64,000 nucleotides of DNA from Deuterostichococcus epilithicus (taxonomy: Eukaryota; Chlorophyta; Trebouxiophyceae; Prasiolales; Stichococcaceae): contig JAVTLE010000008.1 of NCBI GenBank assembly GCA_033439295.1, forward strand, positions 1,488,001-1,552,000, in the 5' to 3' direction. The notes under the pieces are model-generated. The model was not told where the DNA came from, made no database searches, and was given only the letters and a program-made list of their open reading frames with translations. The position numbers were made by a program, and so were the translations under genes. Within the stretch, counting starts at the first letter, position 1. Every line of letters begins with the position of its first letter. Of this stretch, positions 55,530-64,000 are shown in pieces.

Positions 55530-56455
55530 ACACACGCATTGGTCTGCCAAGGCCGTGGCCCGCAGAGCGTGTCGGGCTCCAGCAGCCGCAGTGCCAAGAT
55601 GCTCTGGCCGTGAGATCGGCCTTGAGGAACCAGGTGCGCCTGGGCATTTGCAACTGCTGATTGAATGGCGTGTCAAAGACCTCTCCGCCGCGAATGGTGC
55701 ATTCCGCGAAGGGGAAGTCGCATTGCCTTCGCATGAGGCGCAATTCGAGCCCCAATTGTTGATGATTTAAATTGAGTTCTGCGTTCGTCCGCCACGATGC
55801 AGCAAGTACTACAGCAAACTGACGGAAGGATGACATGGTGCTCACCCTAGTGCTGGCATACGAGTTTCAATGTCAAAGCTTGCGAAGCTGCGTTTCAATA
55901 CTGTTCGAAGGGCTGTATCATCGTCAGAGCGACCCATTGCATGACACGCACCGCCAGGAGCCTCTTGGAACTGGGACTGAGTTTGCTGAGCGCCATCTCA
56001 ACGGCTGTCGCAACCAGGCGCGCCTGCTTTCCCCCTCTCTACGTGATAGCACACTGGGCCCGCACACAAGATGCTGGCGATCTACGATCTACGGTGGCTG
56101 GCTGATGTCCTGACGTGACTGACAGCCGGGAACAGGTGGTGCACCGTGTGCATTCCAGGCCTAAACCCTAAAATATACAATTTTGCTGCATTAATGGTCA
56201 CTCTAAAGCTCAGGCGAATAGGATGCACTCGTCGTTTCATGAGTTGCTATGTTCCGGTGCCCGGCGCATTGCCACCGAGAGAACTCGACTGGGGGTGGGT
56301 CTATAGCTCTCTGAGGGCTTCACAATCCGATGAAACTGCAAAAGGACAAGGAGTATTAGCGGGAGGCGCACGCCATAGGAATTAGACTCTCCTAGCGCGC
56401 ATCCACGATTGTGTCGCTTCAATGTACTGGTACGTAGTCAACCCCTAGGTGACGC
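55530..56455. other. Region holding the ABCD 5' end and the UROD 3' end
   Basis: ABCD and UROD are both on the minus strand, so this gap contains the ABCD first exon and promoter and the UROD 3' untranslated region. A minus-strand open frame from an ATG at 55836 (MSSFRQFAVVLAASWRT) exists, but it shows no family resemblance and ends at 55522. Nothing else is recognised. Confidence 0.4.
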
Positions 56456-59449
56456 CTACAAGCGGATGTCCTTGCTGAGCTGGAACATGTGTGCCACCGA
56501 CTCCTCTGGTGTACCTGCGCAAAGGCAAATCCCAAGTGGGAGCCAGGCCTGTCTAGCGCACAGGATTCTATGGGGAATGTGTGCAGGTTTTCAGCAATTG
56601 TGAGAGCTTGTGTGGTTCTGATCCCTCGCAGTCAAGCAGAGCCTCAGAAATTTCAAAGCCTGATGTCTCGCACCGACAACGACGCCGTGGCCCAGGTTAA
56701 GGATGTGGCCCTTGGGGCCTGCCTTCTGCAGCACGTCGCGCACCGCCGCCTCGATGGCATCAGGCTCCGCGAACAGGATCACGGGGTCCACGTTGCCCTG
56801 CGCCATCAGACACCGCTGTCAGCACCCATGTGCTGGATTCCAAGCGCTGGCCTGCAGATTGCGGATTCGGGACAAGCGGCCTGCAGGCGACAATGACCTG
56901 AAAATTCTGTATCCGGCACTGTGGTGTGCTGACCAGAGCGTCGGAAACAGCCACGTGTTGACGCATCGGAGCCTCGCTCAGAGACGAAGCCTTGCGCAGA
57001 GACCGCACAGAGTTTATACGGTTTCTTCCAGTTCAGGGCCGTCATACTCCTGGAAGCTGAATTTGAGGCTCGCCTGCACGGAGACGACACTCACATACAG
57101 ACTGCAGCAGAGGAGGGTTTCGGGTCAGAAAGCCTGCGAGGCAAGCCCGCCTGAACGGAGACGCCGGCGCCCAGCCGTCTGCGGGCGTCCCCCATGTCGA
57201 TGGTCCAGTCCAGGCCGATGACGTCGGCACCGGTGGCGCCCATGCGCTCGATGAGGCCGCCGCTGCCGTTGGCGTACAGCGTCACGGGCGTTTCCGGGTG
57301 CCGCTGCTTGACCGTCGTGATTATGTGCTCCAAGTACGGCCGCGACCAGATGTCCCATTGCTGCACGGGCAGATACACACGCGGAGGATTGACACGCAAG
57401 AGACCAGCTCTGCACAGAAAACCTCTTTGGACATACCAAGCATATCAGGGTTGCGTGCAGCCTGTGATGTCTCGCTTTCGAGGCAGTGCTCGCACCGCAA
57501 GTGCACAACGAGCCAAAGGTTCGCTCACCGCGGGCGGGAGCTGGCCCCCCCACGAGTCGAACAGCTGTACGGCGTCGGCACCAGCCTCCACCTGCACAGG
57601 AATGCATCGGGTCCTGGTGGCCAAGGACCATCAGCAGTCACGCCTGACACATGAGGCCCTTGACTGATACACCTCGAACGAGGTGTGCCAGAGGAATTGC
57701 GACTTCCCGGCGAGGGACTGCTCCATAGCCGCGCCCTATCTGGCCAAACGTCATAACCGACAGCCATGCGTGGTCGTCTGCAAAGGCGCATTCCAGATGC
57801 ACCTCACCTGGAAGCACATGTACTCGGCGATCTGGACGGCCAGGTGCTGCAGCAGCGCAGATAGCACATCAGGCGCCGCTGCCGTCATCGCCTTGATCTT
57901 CTTGTACAGCGGCGTGGAGCCGCCCTCAATCAGGTACGTCGCCAGCGTCCAGGGGCTGCCCACGAAGCCCAGCACTGCCGCCTGCACCCATGGGCATCCG
58001 CCATTGGCGATCTGCCTAAAGACTTTCACAATTGGCACTCGTCTCACAGCATCCGCCGTGGCACTCCGCGGCTGACAGTGTGCACCAAGGGCTGCACCAC
58101 AGCTGCAGCCAACACAAGTTGCAGCTGCAAAGACAGGTGCTGCATGTTGCACGTCGGTGCAAAGACAAATGGCGCCAGTGCAGCTGGATGCCCCCTGCGG
58201 CGTGCTGCTCCAGGGTGAGCAGCGGCACCGCGCGCCAGCGGCATCCCAAATCCCTATGACCACGCCAGCACGCCGGCGCACCTGCGGGTCCACCTCGTTG
58301 CGCAGGATGCGCAGCGACTCGCTGACGAAGCTGAGCTGGTCCAGGTCCAGCTCATGCAGCGCCTGCACGTCCTCCAGCGACCTGCGGCGGAGGTTAATTA
58401 CATGAAAGTCTAAATTTCCATGTTCAAGATCATGATCAATTTTGACCTCGCTGCCAGATGTGGTGAAGATGCAGCCGCATCTCTCGAGAATGCATCACGA
58501 AGCTTGTCGCCCTGCCGAGGTAAGGGTTTGCTGCCGGCAGGGGATCTGCTGTCGCACACCTGATGGGCTGCTCGATGATGGGGCCCTTCAAGTCGTCGAT
58601 CTCAAAGGGCATGCCCAGCGCCGGCAGTGGCGTCAGGATGTCACTGCAGCAGGTCGGCGAGCTGTCAGCCTCTGTGTCACCAATCCTTCAATCCTTGAAT
58701 ACAAACGACTTGAATGTTGCGCCATGGCCATGGGAGTGTCACCCAGCCTGCCGGCCGTCTGCTCGCCTGAATAGGATGACGCCGTCCGGTTTGAACGACG
58801 TCCAGGGTTGCAAGCTGATCTCGACGATCAGGTCTGTCGTCTCCGACCGCTCCCGGAAGGAGGGGTGCCGCTTTGCCAGTTCCCGATATGCCTGTGGCAG
58901 CATAGTCCAATCGCTTAGCCGCTGCAACGGCTGGGCGATCCAGCTGTTTGATCGAGTACAACAACATGCCAGAGGGAGCACTGCAACCGCACCGCCTGGT
59001 ATCTGCCAGCCTGCCGCATCATCCTGCACAGACACAGCACGACCGTCAGATCAGGAGCAAGACTTGCAACGGCAGAAGGCAGCGGACGATGTTTTCGACA
59101 AAGTCGTTTGACGCATCTTGGCGTACCAGCAGGGCGCTCGCTCGACGTCCTCACCACGTGAGGCTCGCACCATGAGCGGCGCTTGTGCCGCGCCTGCGGA
59201 GTGACAATCTTGGATCTGCTGCCGTATGGTGCCGGCGGACATGATGCAGCCTTATGATCAGGGCGACCTGCAAACCCTACCTGCTTGCGCACTGGCATGG
59301 ACGCTGCGCTGCCGGCTGCGGCTGAAAGGCTGTTTCGTCGGCGCTAGCCTCAAGAGGAGGGCCTTCCCTCTGAGAGCGTGCCTGGAGCCACTGCAGCAGT
59401 GAGATGCACTACCGGCCAGCCCCGAGCGGCCGATCAGCTGCTGAGACAT
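56456..59449 (-). CDS. HEME: Uroporphyrinogen decarboxylase (HemE/UROD), plastid
   Basis: UROD removes four acetate carboxyls from uroporphyrinogen III to give coproporphyrinogen III in heme and chlorophyll synthesis. ATG 59447-59449 opens a transit peptide ([16 protein letters not shown], Ser/Arg-rich). Exons reconstruct the family cleanly: [19 protein letters not shown] (59193-59127) then [10 protein letters not shown] (59023-58993, 31 bases), [20 protein letters not shown] and [15 protein letters not shown] (58891-58767), [115 protein letters not shown] with [45 protein letters not shown] and [18 protein letters not shown], stop 56456-56458. Two introns begin with GC, after GVILF/S (58767/58766) and after GVSVQ (57151/57150). 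All key segments are present, so the enzyme should be active. Confidence 0.95.
57060..57182 (-). repeat. Copy of the UROD GVSVQ exon end inside the following intron
   Basis: The exon end at 57151 reads GTCTCCGTTCAG/gcgggcttgcctcgc on the minus strand. About 77 bases into the intron the sequence gtgtcgtctccgtgcag/gcgagcctc (about 57060-57093) repeats it, including a second GC-type donor. This is the one case where the copy lies on the 3' side. Confidence 0.6.
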
Positions 59450-59884
59450 CGTCACGACTCCTAGCGAAAGTCCTGCTGATGCTGGTCAGCTGTATGCACT
59501 TCACAGCCCGCACCCGGCGAGCACTCTGCTGTAAGATAAGACGCAAAAGTCTAATCAGATGTACAGTACTGCACTGCGATCAAGTGCGCGCTGCAGCAGG
59601 TGGATTTGCGGGACTGCGCCGTCGAGATCAGCTCATCCGGTGGGCGGTGGCAACACATGCGCACTTTATGTGAGTGCTGGCGTCACATGCCGCAGTGCTC
59701 AGAGAGAGCAACAGAGACGTTATCATCTTCCAAGGTCAAGCTGATACGATGACAGGCAGCGCGACGGCAGGACATCGGGTTGCAACCTTGCAGTCTGCAC
59801 CTCATGCCGTTGGCAGAGTGCCAAATGGTCTCCTGCGTCGGAGCCAGTGGCTAGCAGGCTTGAAAACACGGCTCGGACTGTACG
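59450..59884. other. Divergent promoter region between UROD and proline iminopeptidase
   Basis: About 435 bases between outward-facing start codons, with no conserved frame. It presumably carries light- or metal-related control of UROD, but no site can be named from the sequence. Confidence 0.4.
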
Positions 59885-62415
59885 ATGGGCGCTCCGAGCT
59901 GCCTCAGCATGGTTGCAGCGGCGGACACCGGAGTAGCTGGGAGCCAGAGCCGCCGGGTAAGCGTCGTGCCATGCATGGTGCCTCTGGATGCCACATGAAA
60001 TGAAAGGGACCACAGCGACATCCTTGTTCGTGCTGTTGCTGCAGCAGCAGCAGCAGCGGCGGCGGCGCCTGTCCTGCGGACGCTGTACCCGGCATCGAAA
60101 GCGCACAAGCGGGGCACCCTGAAGGTTTCGCATCTGCACACAATCGCGTACGAAGTGCACGGGAACCCCAAAGGACAACCAGTACTGGCTGTCCACGGGG
60201 GGCCTGGCGCTGGCGCGTATGCCAACCACGCGTGCGCCTCTGCTGCTGCCGTGTGAAGCATACACTGTGTCAGACATGCCACTCCCGTGTGCCTCTGACG
60301 TCCGATGCTTGCCTAGTTTTCACAGCTTCTGAAGCTGTTCTAGCTGTTCCAGGGCCTCCGTTAAATTTTCGCGTCCGTTCACCTGTGCCACACCTCATAC
60401 GGGCAATGTCCTGCAGGCGGTTCTTTGACCTGAAGCACTGGCGCGTGGTGCTGGTGGACCAGCGCGGATGCGGCGCATCCACGCCGCGCGGCTGCCTGCA
60501 AGACAACACCACGCAGGCGCTGGTGGCAGACTTCGAGCTGCTGCGGCAGCACCTGGGCTTCGACACGTGGATGCTGTTTGGCGGGTCCTGGGGCACCGCG
60601 CTGTCGCTGGCGTACGCACAGGCGCACACCAACAGGCGAGGACGCGCTGAGCCCCTTGCGGAAAGCTCGAGCTTCCTGAGAGCATGGTATTCTGCCACCC
60701 ATCGCTTGCTGCACCTGAAGCTCACAGAAGCGAAGGGAGCTATCTCCTGTGCCCTCATCAGGGTGTCCGTGGTCATCAGGGTATCAATGGACGCGATGCC
60801 AGCAAAGGCAGCTGAGCTTTGCTATGCCTTGCACCAACAGGGTGGACGGCCTCATCCTGCGGGCGATCTGCCTCATGTCGCCGTCAGAGATCGCCTGGAT
60901 GTATGCTGGCGGCGTAGCAGCGCTGCAGCCGAAGGCTTGGGACGATTTCCTCGCGCCGCTGCCGGAGGCTGAGCGGGCAGACCCGCTGGCGGCGTACTAT
61001 GCGCGGCTGACCTCGCAGGACGCGGCCGTCCGAAACGCTGCCGTGAGCTTGTACCTCAGGACTGCTCAGCTTGTCAATGGCTGTCATATTCTGCTGCCAA
61101 CATTTGTGACTTGTAAACCAGGCGGCTGCCTGGCAGGGTGCGTGGGTTAGTCGATGTCCGATGGATGCTTCGAAATCTGCACATTGATTTGCCAATAGGA
61201 ACGTTCGAATGCTGCCTGTTCAGCCCTGTTGACTTCGCTGATTGGTCTGGATGCCTTGTCCCTGCCGCAGGCCGCAGCGTGGCTGCAGTTCGATATGGCG
61301 GCTGGTAAGGTGCCCAGCCTGCAGCTGCAGAGCTGGAGCGGCACAGCCTGGTCGCAAGCGGACTCTGGCGCTGGGCCGGCGCACCGGCTGCCGCCACTGA
61401 AGCGAGCAGCGGGCGGTTCCGTTGTAAATGGCAGCGGCGCCGCAGATGGCAGCGCTTCTGCCAGCGGAGCGGCCAATGGCGCCGCCGCAGTGGCGGACGG
61501 TAAGGCAGCCAGCCCGCCATGGGTGCCGCAGACGGGTTTTGGTGCAGGGGCGAGCAGTAAGGCAGCCGCCAAGCCTGCGGGCACTGCGGGCAAGCCTGCG
61601 TCGCCGCAGGCTGCAGCACCAGGCACAGCAGCTGCAGCGACTGGTCACAGCAGTGGCGGCGGCGCCAGCAGCGCTTCACCCTCCGTACGTCCGCCGGGCA
61701 GCGACGCTGGAATGTCCACCTTCACTGCCCAGGCGATGCTTGAGGCACACTACTGTGTGAACGGCGCCTTCCTGCTGGAAGAGCCCATCCTGCAGGTGTT
61801 CGCGCATTTCTCTGACATACCAGTTCTCTTATTTCATGCACGGTTCAACGTTCAGCCTAGCCGTGTTTTGAGGAAGTTCGTCGAGGGGCGAGAGCAGTGC
61901 CTGTTACCTGAGGTACTTGAGGCATTGTATACCAAGCGTCCACGCTGACGTTGGCTCTGCACAGCCAAGGGCGCCCCCTGAGCATCTCTGTCACATGGCG
62001 CAGAATGTGGAGCGGCTGCGGGGCATCCCGGCGATCGGCATCCAGGGCCGTATCGACCTGGTGTGCCCTGCGGTCACAGCCTACAAGCTGCACAAGGCAG
62101 GTCATTGCACTGCCATTGAGGTCCGTGCATAGCAGTGAGTGTGCGTGTCCTGACGAGGCACGGCCATTTGTCAATGCTGCCAGATATGCACATTGAGCAG
62201 GTGGTCGAGGCAGGTGTCCTGATAACACAGCTGCAACCTCACATTTTTGCTCTGCAATGTAGGCTTGGCCGGAGTTGCGGCTGCGCCTGGTCGGCGGCGC
62301 GGGGCATTCGCAGTATGACCCCGTCATCACGCACGAGCTGGTCGAGGCGACCGACGCAATGAGGAACAGAAAGTGGGTGCCGCCAGCATCGCAGCTCCAA
62401 GTTGCAGTGTACTGA
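59885..62415 (+). CDS. PIP: Proline iminopeptidase (alpha/beta hydrolase, S33), with a low-complexity cap insert
   Basis: The enzyme releases N-terminal proline from peptides. Exon 1 is 59885-59956 (MGAPSCLSMVAAADTG). Exon 2 gives LYPASKAHKRGTLKVSHLHT then YEVHGNPKGQ and the oxyanion block VHGGPGAGAYANH. Exon 3 (60417-60635) gives FFDLKHWRVVLVDQRGCGAS, DNTTQALVADFELLRQHLG and the nucleophile elbow FGGSWGTALSLAYAQAHTN (Ser). Exon 4 (60841-61042) has VDGLILRAICLMSPSE and AWDDFLAPLPEAERADPL. Exon 5 (61270-61795) has AAAWLQFD, then about 100 residues of Ala/Gly/Ser-rich sequence, then LEAHYCVNGAFLLEEPILQ. Exon 6 (62004-62096) gives NVERLRGIPAIGIQGRIDLV (catalytic Asp). Exon 7 (62263-62415) gives AWPELRLRLVGGAGHSQYDP (catalytic His). 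Two introns start with GC (60636 and 62097), both forced by phase and homology. The low-complexity insert replaces the short cap linker between WSGT-like and MLEAHY segments. Confidence 0.9.
60636..60840 (+). other. GC-AG intron of PIP flanked by a direct repeat
   Basis: The intron begins CAACAG/GCGAGG and ends CAACAG/GGTGG. The exon end ...cacaccaacag and the intron end ...tgcaccaacag share caccaacagg, so the splice boundaries sit in a direct repeat. AQAHTN must join VDGLILRAI, which leaves only this donor. Confidence 0.75.
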
Positions 62416-62534
62416 GCAGCGCAGGTTGTGCGAGGGCATCAGCCATCAGGCACTATAGGTCTACAGGTACTACATCCACCTAGACAGCAGGGCTTTCGGG
62501 TAGTTGGCTAGTTGCAGCTCGGCCTTGTTGTTTG

Positions 62535-62553
62535 TGTAATCGCGTGTGTGTAA
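62535..62553 (+). terminator. Two TGTAA polyadenylation signals after PIP
   Basis: TGTAA occurs at 62535-62539 and again at 62549-62553, 120-135 bases past the PIP stop, in an otherwise gene-free gap (62416-62798). Confidence 0.5.
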
Positions 62554-62798
62554 TGGTACGCTCAATCCGGTTTATCTGCATTCTTTGCTTGCAGTTGGGT
62601 GGTAAAGGCTAGGCAGCTGCATGCGGCCCGTCGGAGTGTATCAGTCGTTCCTCCTGCTCATGACATGCGTGAAGATGCTGTCCATCACGAAATTATGCGC
62701 GTCGCCTGTGGCTGGCGGTCGGTCGATGTGCCAGCTCCCGTCGTTTGGCGTCGTCATGCTACACGCACAGCACGTATGAGAGGCTGCGGTCCTCCCTT

Positions 62799-63621
62799 TC
62801 AAATGCCGGCCTCATAATCTGAGGCACTAAAGCTCGCATCAGCGGGACTGCACGCCGTGCACAGACATTTCATCTCCTGCGCGGCCATCGCTTGCTTATT
62901 CATGGACGCGTACATCGCCGCCGCCAGCTGCTGTGGCCACAGCGTCAGACCGCCAGTATAAAGCTGCGGCACTCCAGGAGGCCTGCTGATCAGTCTGTGG
63001 CGCACGGAACAATCAGCGGATCATGGTGATAGACGATGAATAGATTCGGCTCAGACCTCAGAGAACATCATCACGATCTCACAAGTCACAAAACAAGCTG
63101 AAATCTGTTCATTTCAAACGCCAGCGGCTGCCGTAGGACACTCATAACCACACACTCGAGGTGGGCGCGAGGAAGGATGCGTAGTATCACCGTGCTTGCC
63201 GGCGCAGGCGTGGAAACAGGAGCCTGCGTTCTGCGTGCAATAAGTAGAAAGTATCATGCTCTGCAATTCTGGGCCAACGATGCACAAAGCAAGAGAAGAT
63301 GACAACCAAGGGGCCGAGGTGTGTGCGCAGCAGTAGCGCCAGCGCTAACTTCCGCGTATTTGCTGCCAGTACAGCCGCGACGGAGGCTGATGCTAAGAAT
63401 GTTATCATGTTTCCATGTTTCTGGGAATGTCAAAAAATGCCTCACCTGTGACGATGCGAACAAGCGACGGCTTCAGGCCGATTTTCTCCAAGTCATAGCG
63501 ATCTGCCACCTCCAGTGCGACGGGCGCCATGTGGCCAGAATCTGCCAGCAGGCAAATGTCATGCTCCGTGAAGCACTGCACCGCCTCCTCGCCGTAGACG
63601 AACTCGAGGGCTGCACGCGTC
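62799..63621 (-). CDS. Unrecognised minus-strand gene, partial exon model
   Basis: Two segments look coding. The exon at about 63621-63446 reads TRAALEFVYGEEAVQCFTEH then DICLLADSGHMAPVALEVAD then RYDLEKIGLKPSLVRIVT, with a good donor (CACAG/gtgagg) and an acceptor-like boundary. A last exon at about 62963-62799 reads LYTGGLTLWPQQLAAAMYAS then MNKQAMAAQEMKCLC and stops at 62799. Their phases do not join directly, so at least one exon between 63445 and 62964 is missing from this model. No family is recognised. The start may lie beyond 63621, possibly outside the window. Confidence 0.35.
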
Positions 63622-63941
63622 CTTTCAAAGTGAGTCCAGCAGGTGCAGCTCGTTTTCCGCCCCATTTCTACCCTTCTGTGGCTAACGGCACAATCTTCAT
63701 AACTTCTGGTGCAGACGCCAGAGGACTCGCAGGCGCGAAATGGCGGCCTGCGAATCATGCCAACATGCTCGCGTCCGGAGTTTCGGAAACAGGATGCTGA
63801 CGTGGCAGACTGGAATGGGTCCGGCTGTTCCCTCATGTCCCGCACAGCAGTATCTAGCCTCTGGCGATGTTGTCAAGGCTACTTCGAGCCAGACAGAGCT
63901 TGCGCACGTTGATCTGCTATCGAATTCGCCGCGGTCGATCA

Positions 63942-64000
63942 CTATTCGAAACGCTGCTCTTCGAGTTCTCTGATCCGATCGCTCAGCGTCTGCAGGCGCT
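63942..64000 (-). CDS. Possible C-terminal end of another minus-strand gene at the window edge
   Basis: The last 59 bases on the minus strand read LQTLSDRIRELEEQRFE followed by a stop at 63942-63944. The heptad-like, charged pattern suggests the end of a coiled coil. It could instead be an exon of the gene to its left in another phase. Too little is visible to say more. Confidence 0.25.
   Translation of the reverse strand, partial: RLQTLSDRIRELEEQRFE

Overview
This window is a stretch of nuclear DNA from a photosynthetic eukaryote, most likely a GC-rich green alga of the Chlorella/Coccomyxa type (Trebouxiophyceae). The evidence is: every gene is cut by many short introns (roughly 100-350 bases); the best matches by eye are to land-plant and green-algal family members; several products begin with plastid-type transit peptides (uroporphyrinogen decarboxylase, fibrillin/PAP, a VIR3-like protein, a TAP-like ABC transporter); and the chlorophyte-type 3' end signal TGTAA follows several stop codons. 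The species assignment is inference. No rRNA, tRNA, CRISPR array or prokaryotic operon is visible.

Layout, left to right: 3' part of Mediator subunit MED13 (+); plastid/mitochondrial-type half ABC transporter, ABCB class (-); kinetochore protein SPC24 (+); a decayed LINE reverse-transcriptase fragment; a LEA-like stress protein built from duplicated repeat exons (-); the WD40 protein WDR70 (+); a VIR3-like HEAGH membrane metalloprotease homologue (-); an equilibrative nucleoside transporter (+); a choline-transporter-like protein (+); plastid fibrillin/PAP (-); Elongator subunit ELP3 (-); rRNA m5C methyltransferase NSUN5/RCM1 (+); a small unrecognised basic protein (-); a peroxisome-type half ABC transporter, ABCD class (-); uroporphyrinogen decarboxylase (-); proline iminopeptidase (+); and one or two unrecognised minus-strand genes at the right edge. 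Neighbours are mostly divergent or convergent housekeeping genes. They do not form a functional cluster.

The unusual feature lies in the splice junctions. In at least seven genes (MED13, ABCB, CTL, ELP3 twice, NSUN5, ABCD, UROD) an intron holds one or two decayed tandem copies of an adjacent intron/exon junction, usually 75-155 bases from the functional one and usually on the 5' side. In MED13 and ELP3 the junction is present three times. In addition, protein homology forces at least nine introns to start with GC instead of GT and one ELP3 intron to start with GA. Together these suggest a genome in which local tandem duplication keeps copying splice junctions and donor sites are relaxed. This is the candidate novelty of the window.

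Coordinates of multi-exon genes are given from start codon to stop codon including introns. Exon limits quoted in the entries were read by eye from reading frame, homology and splice consensus.
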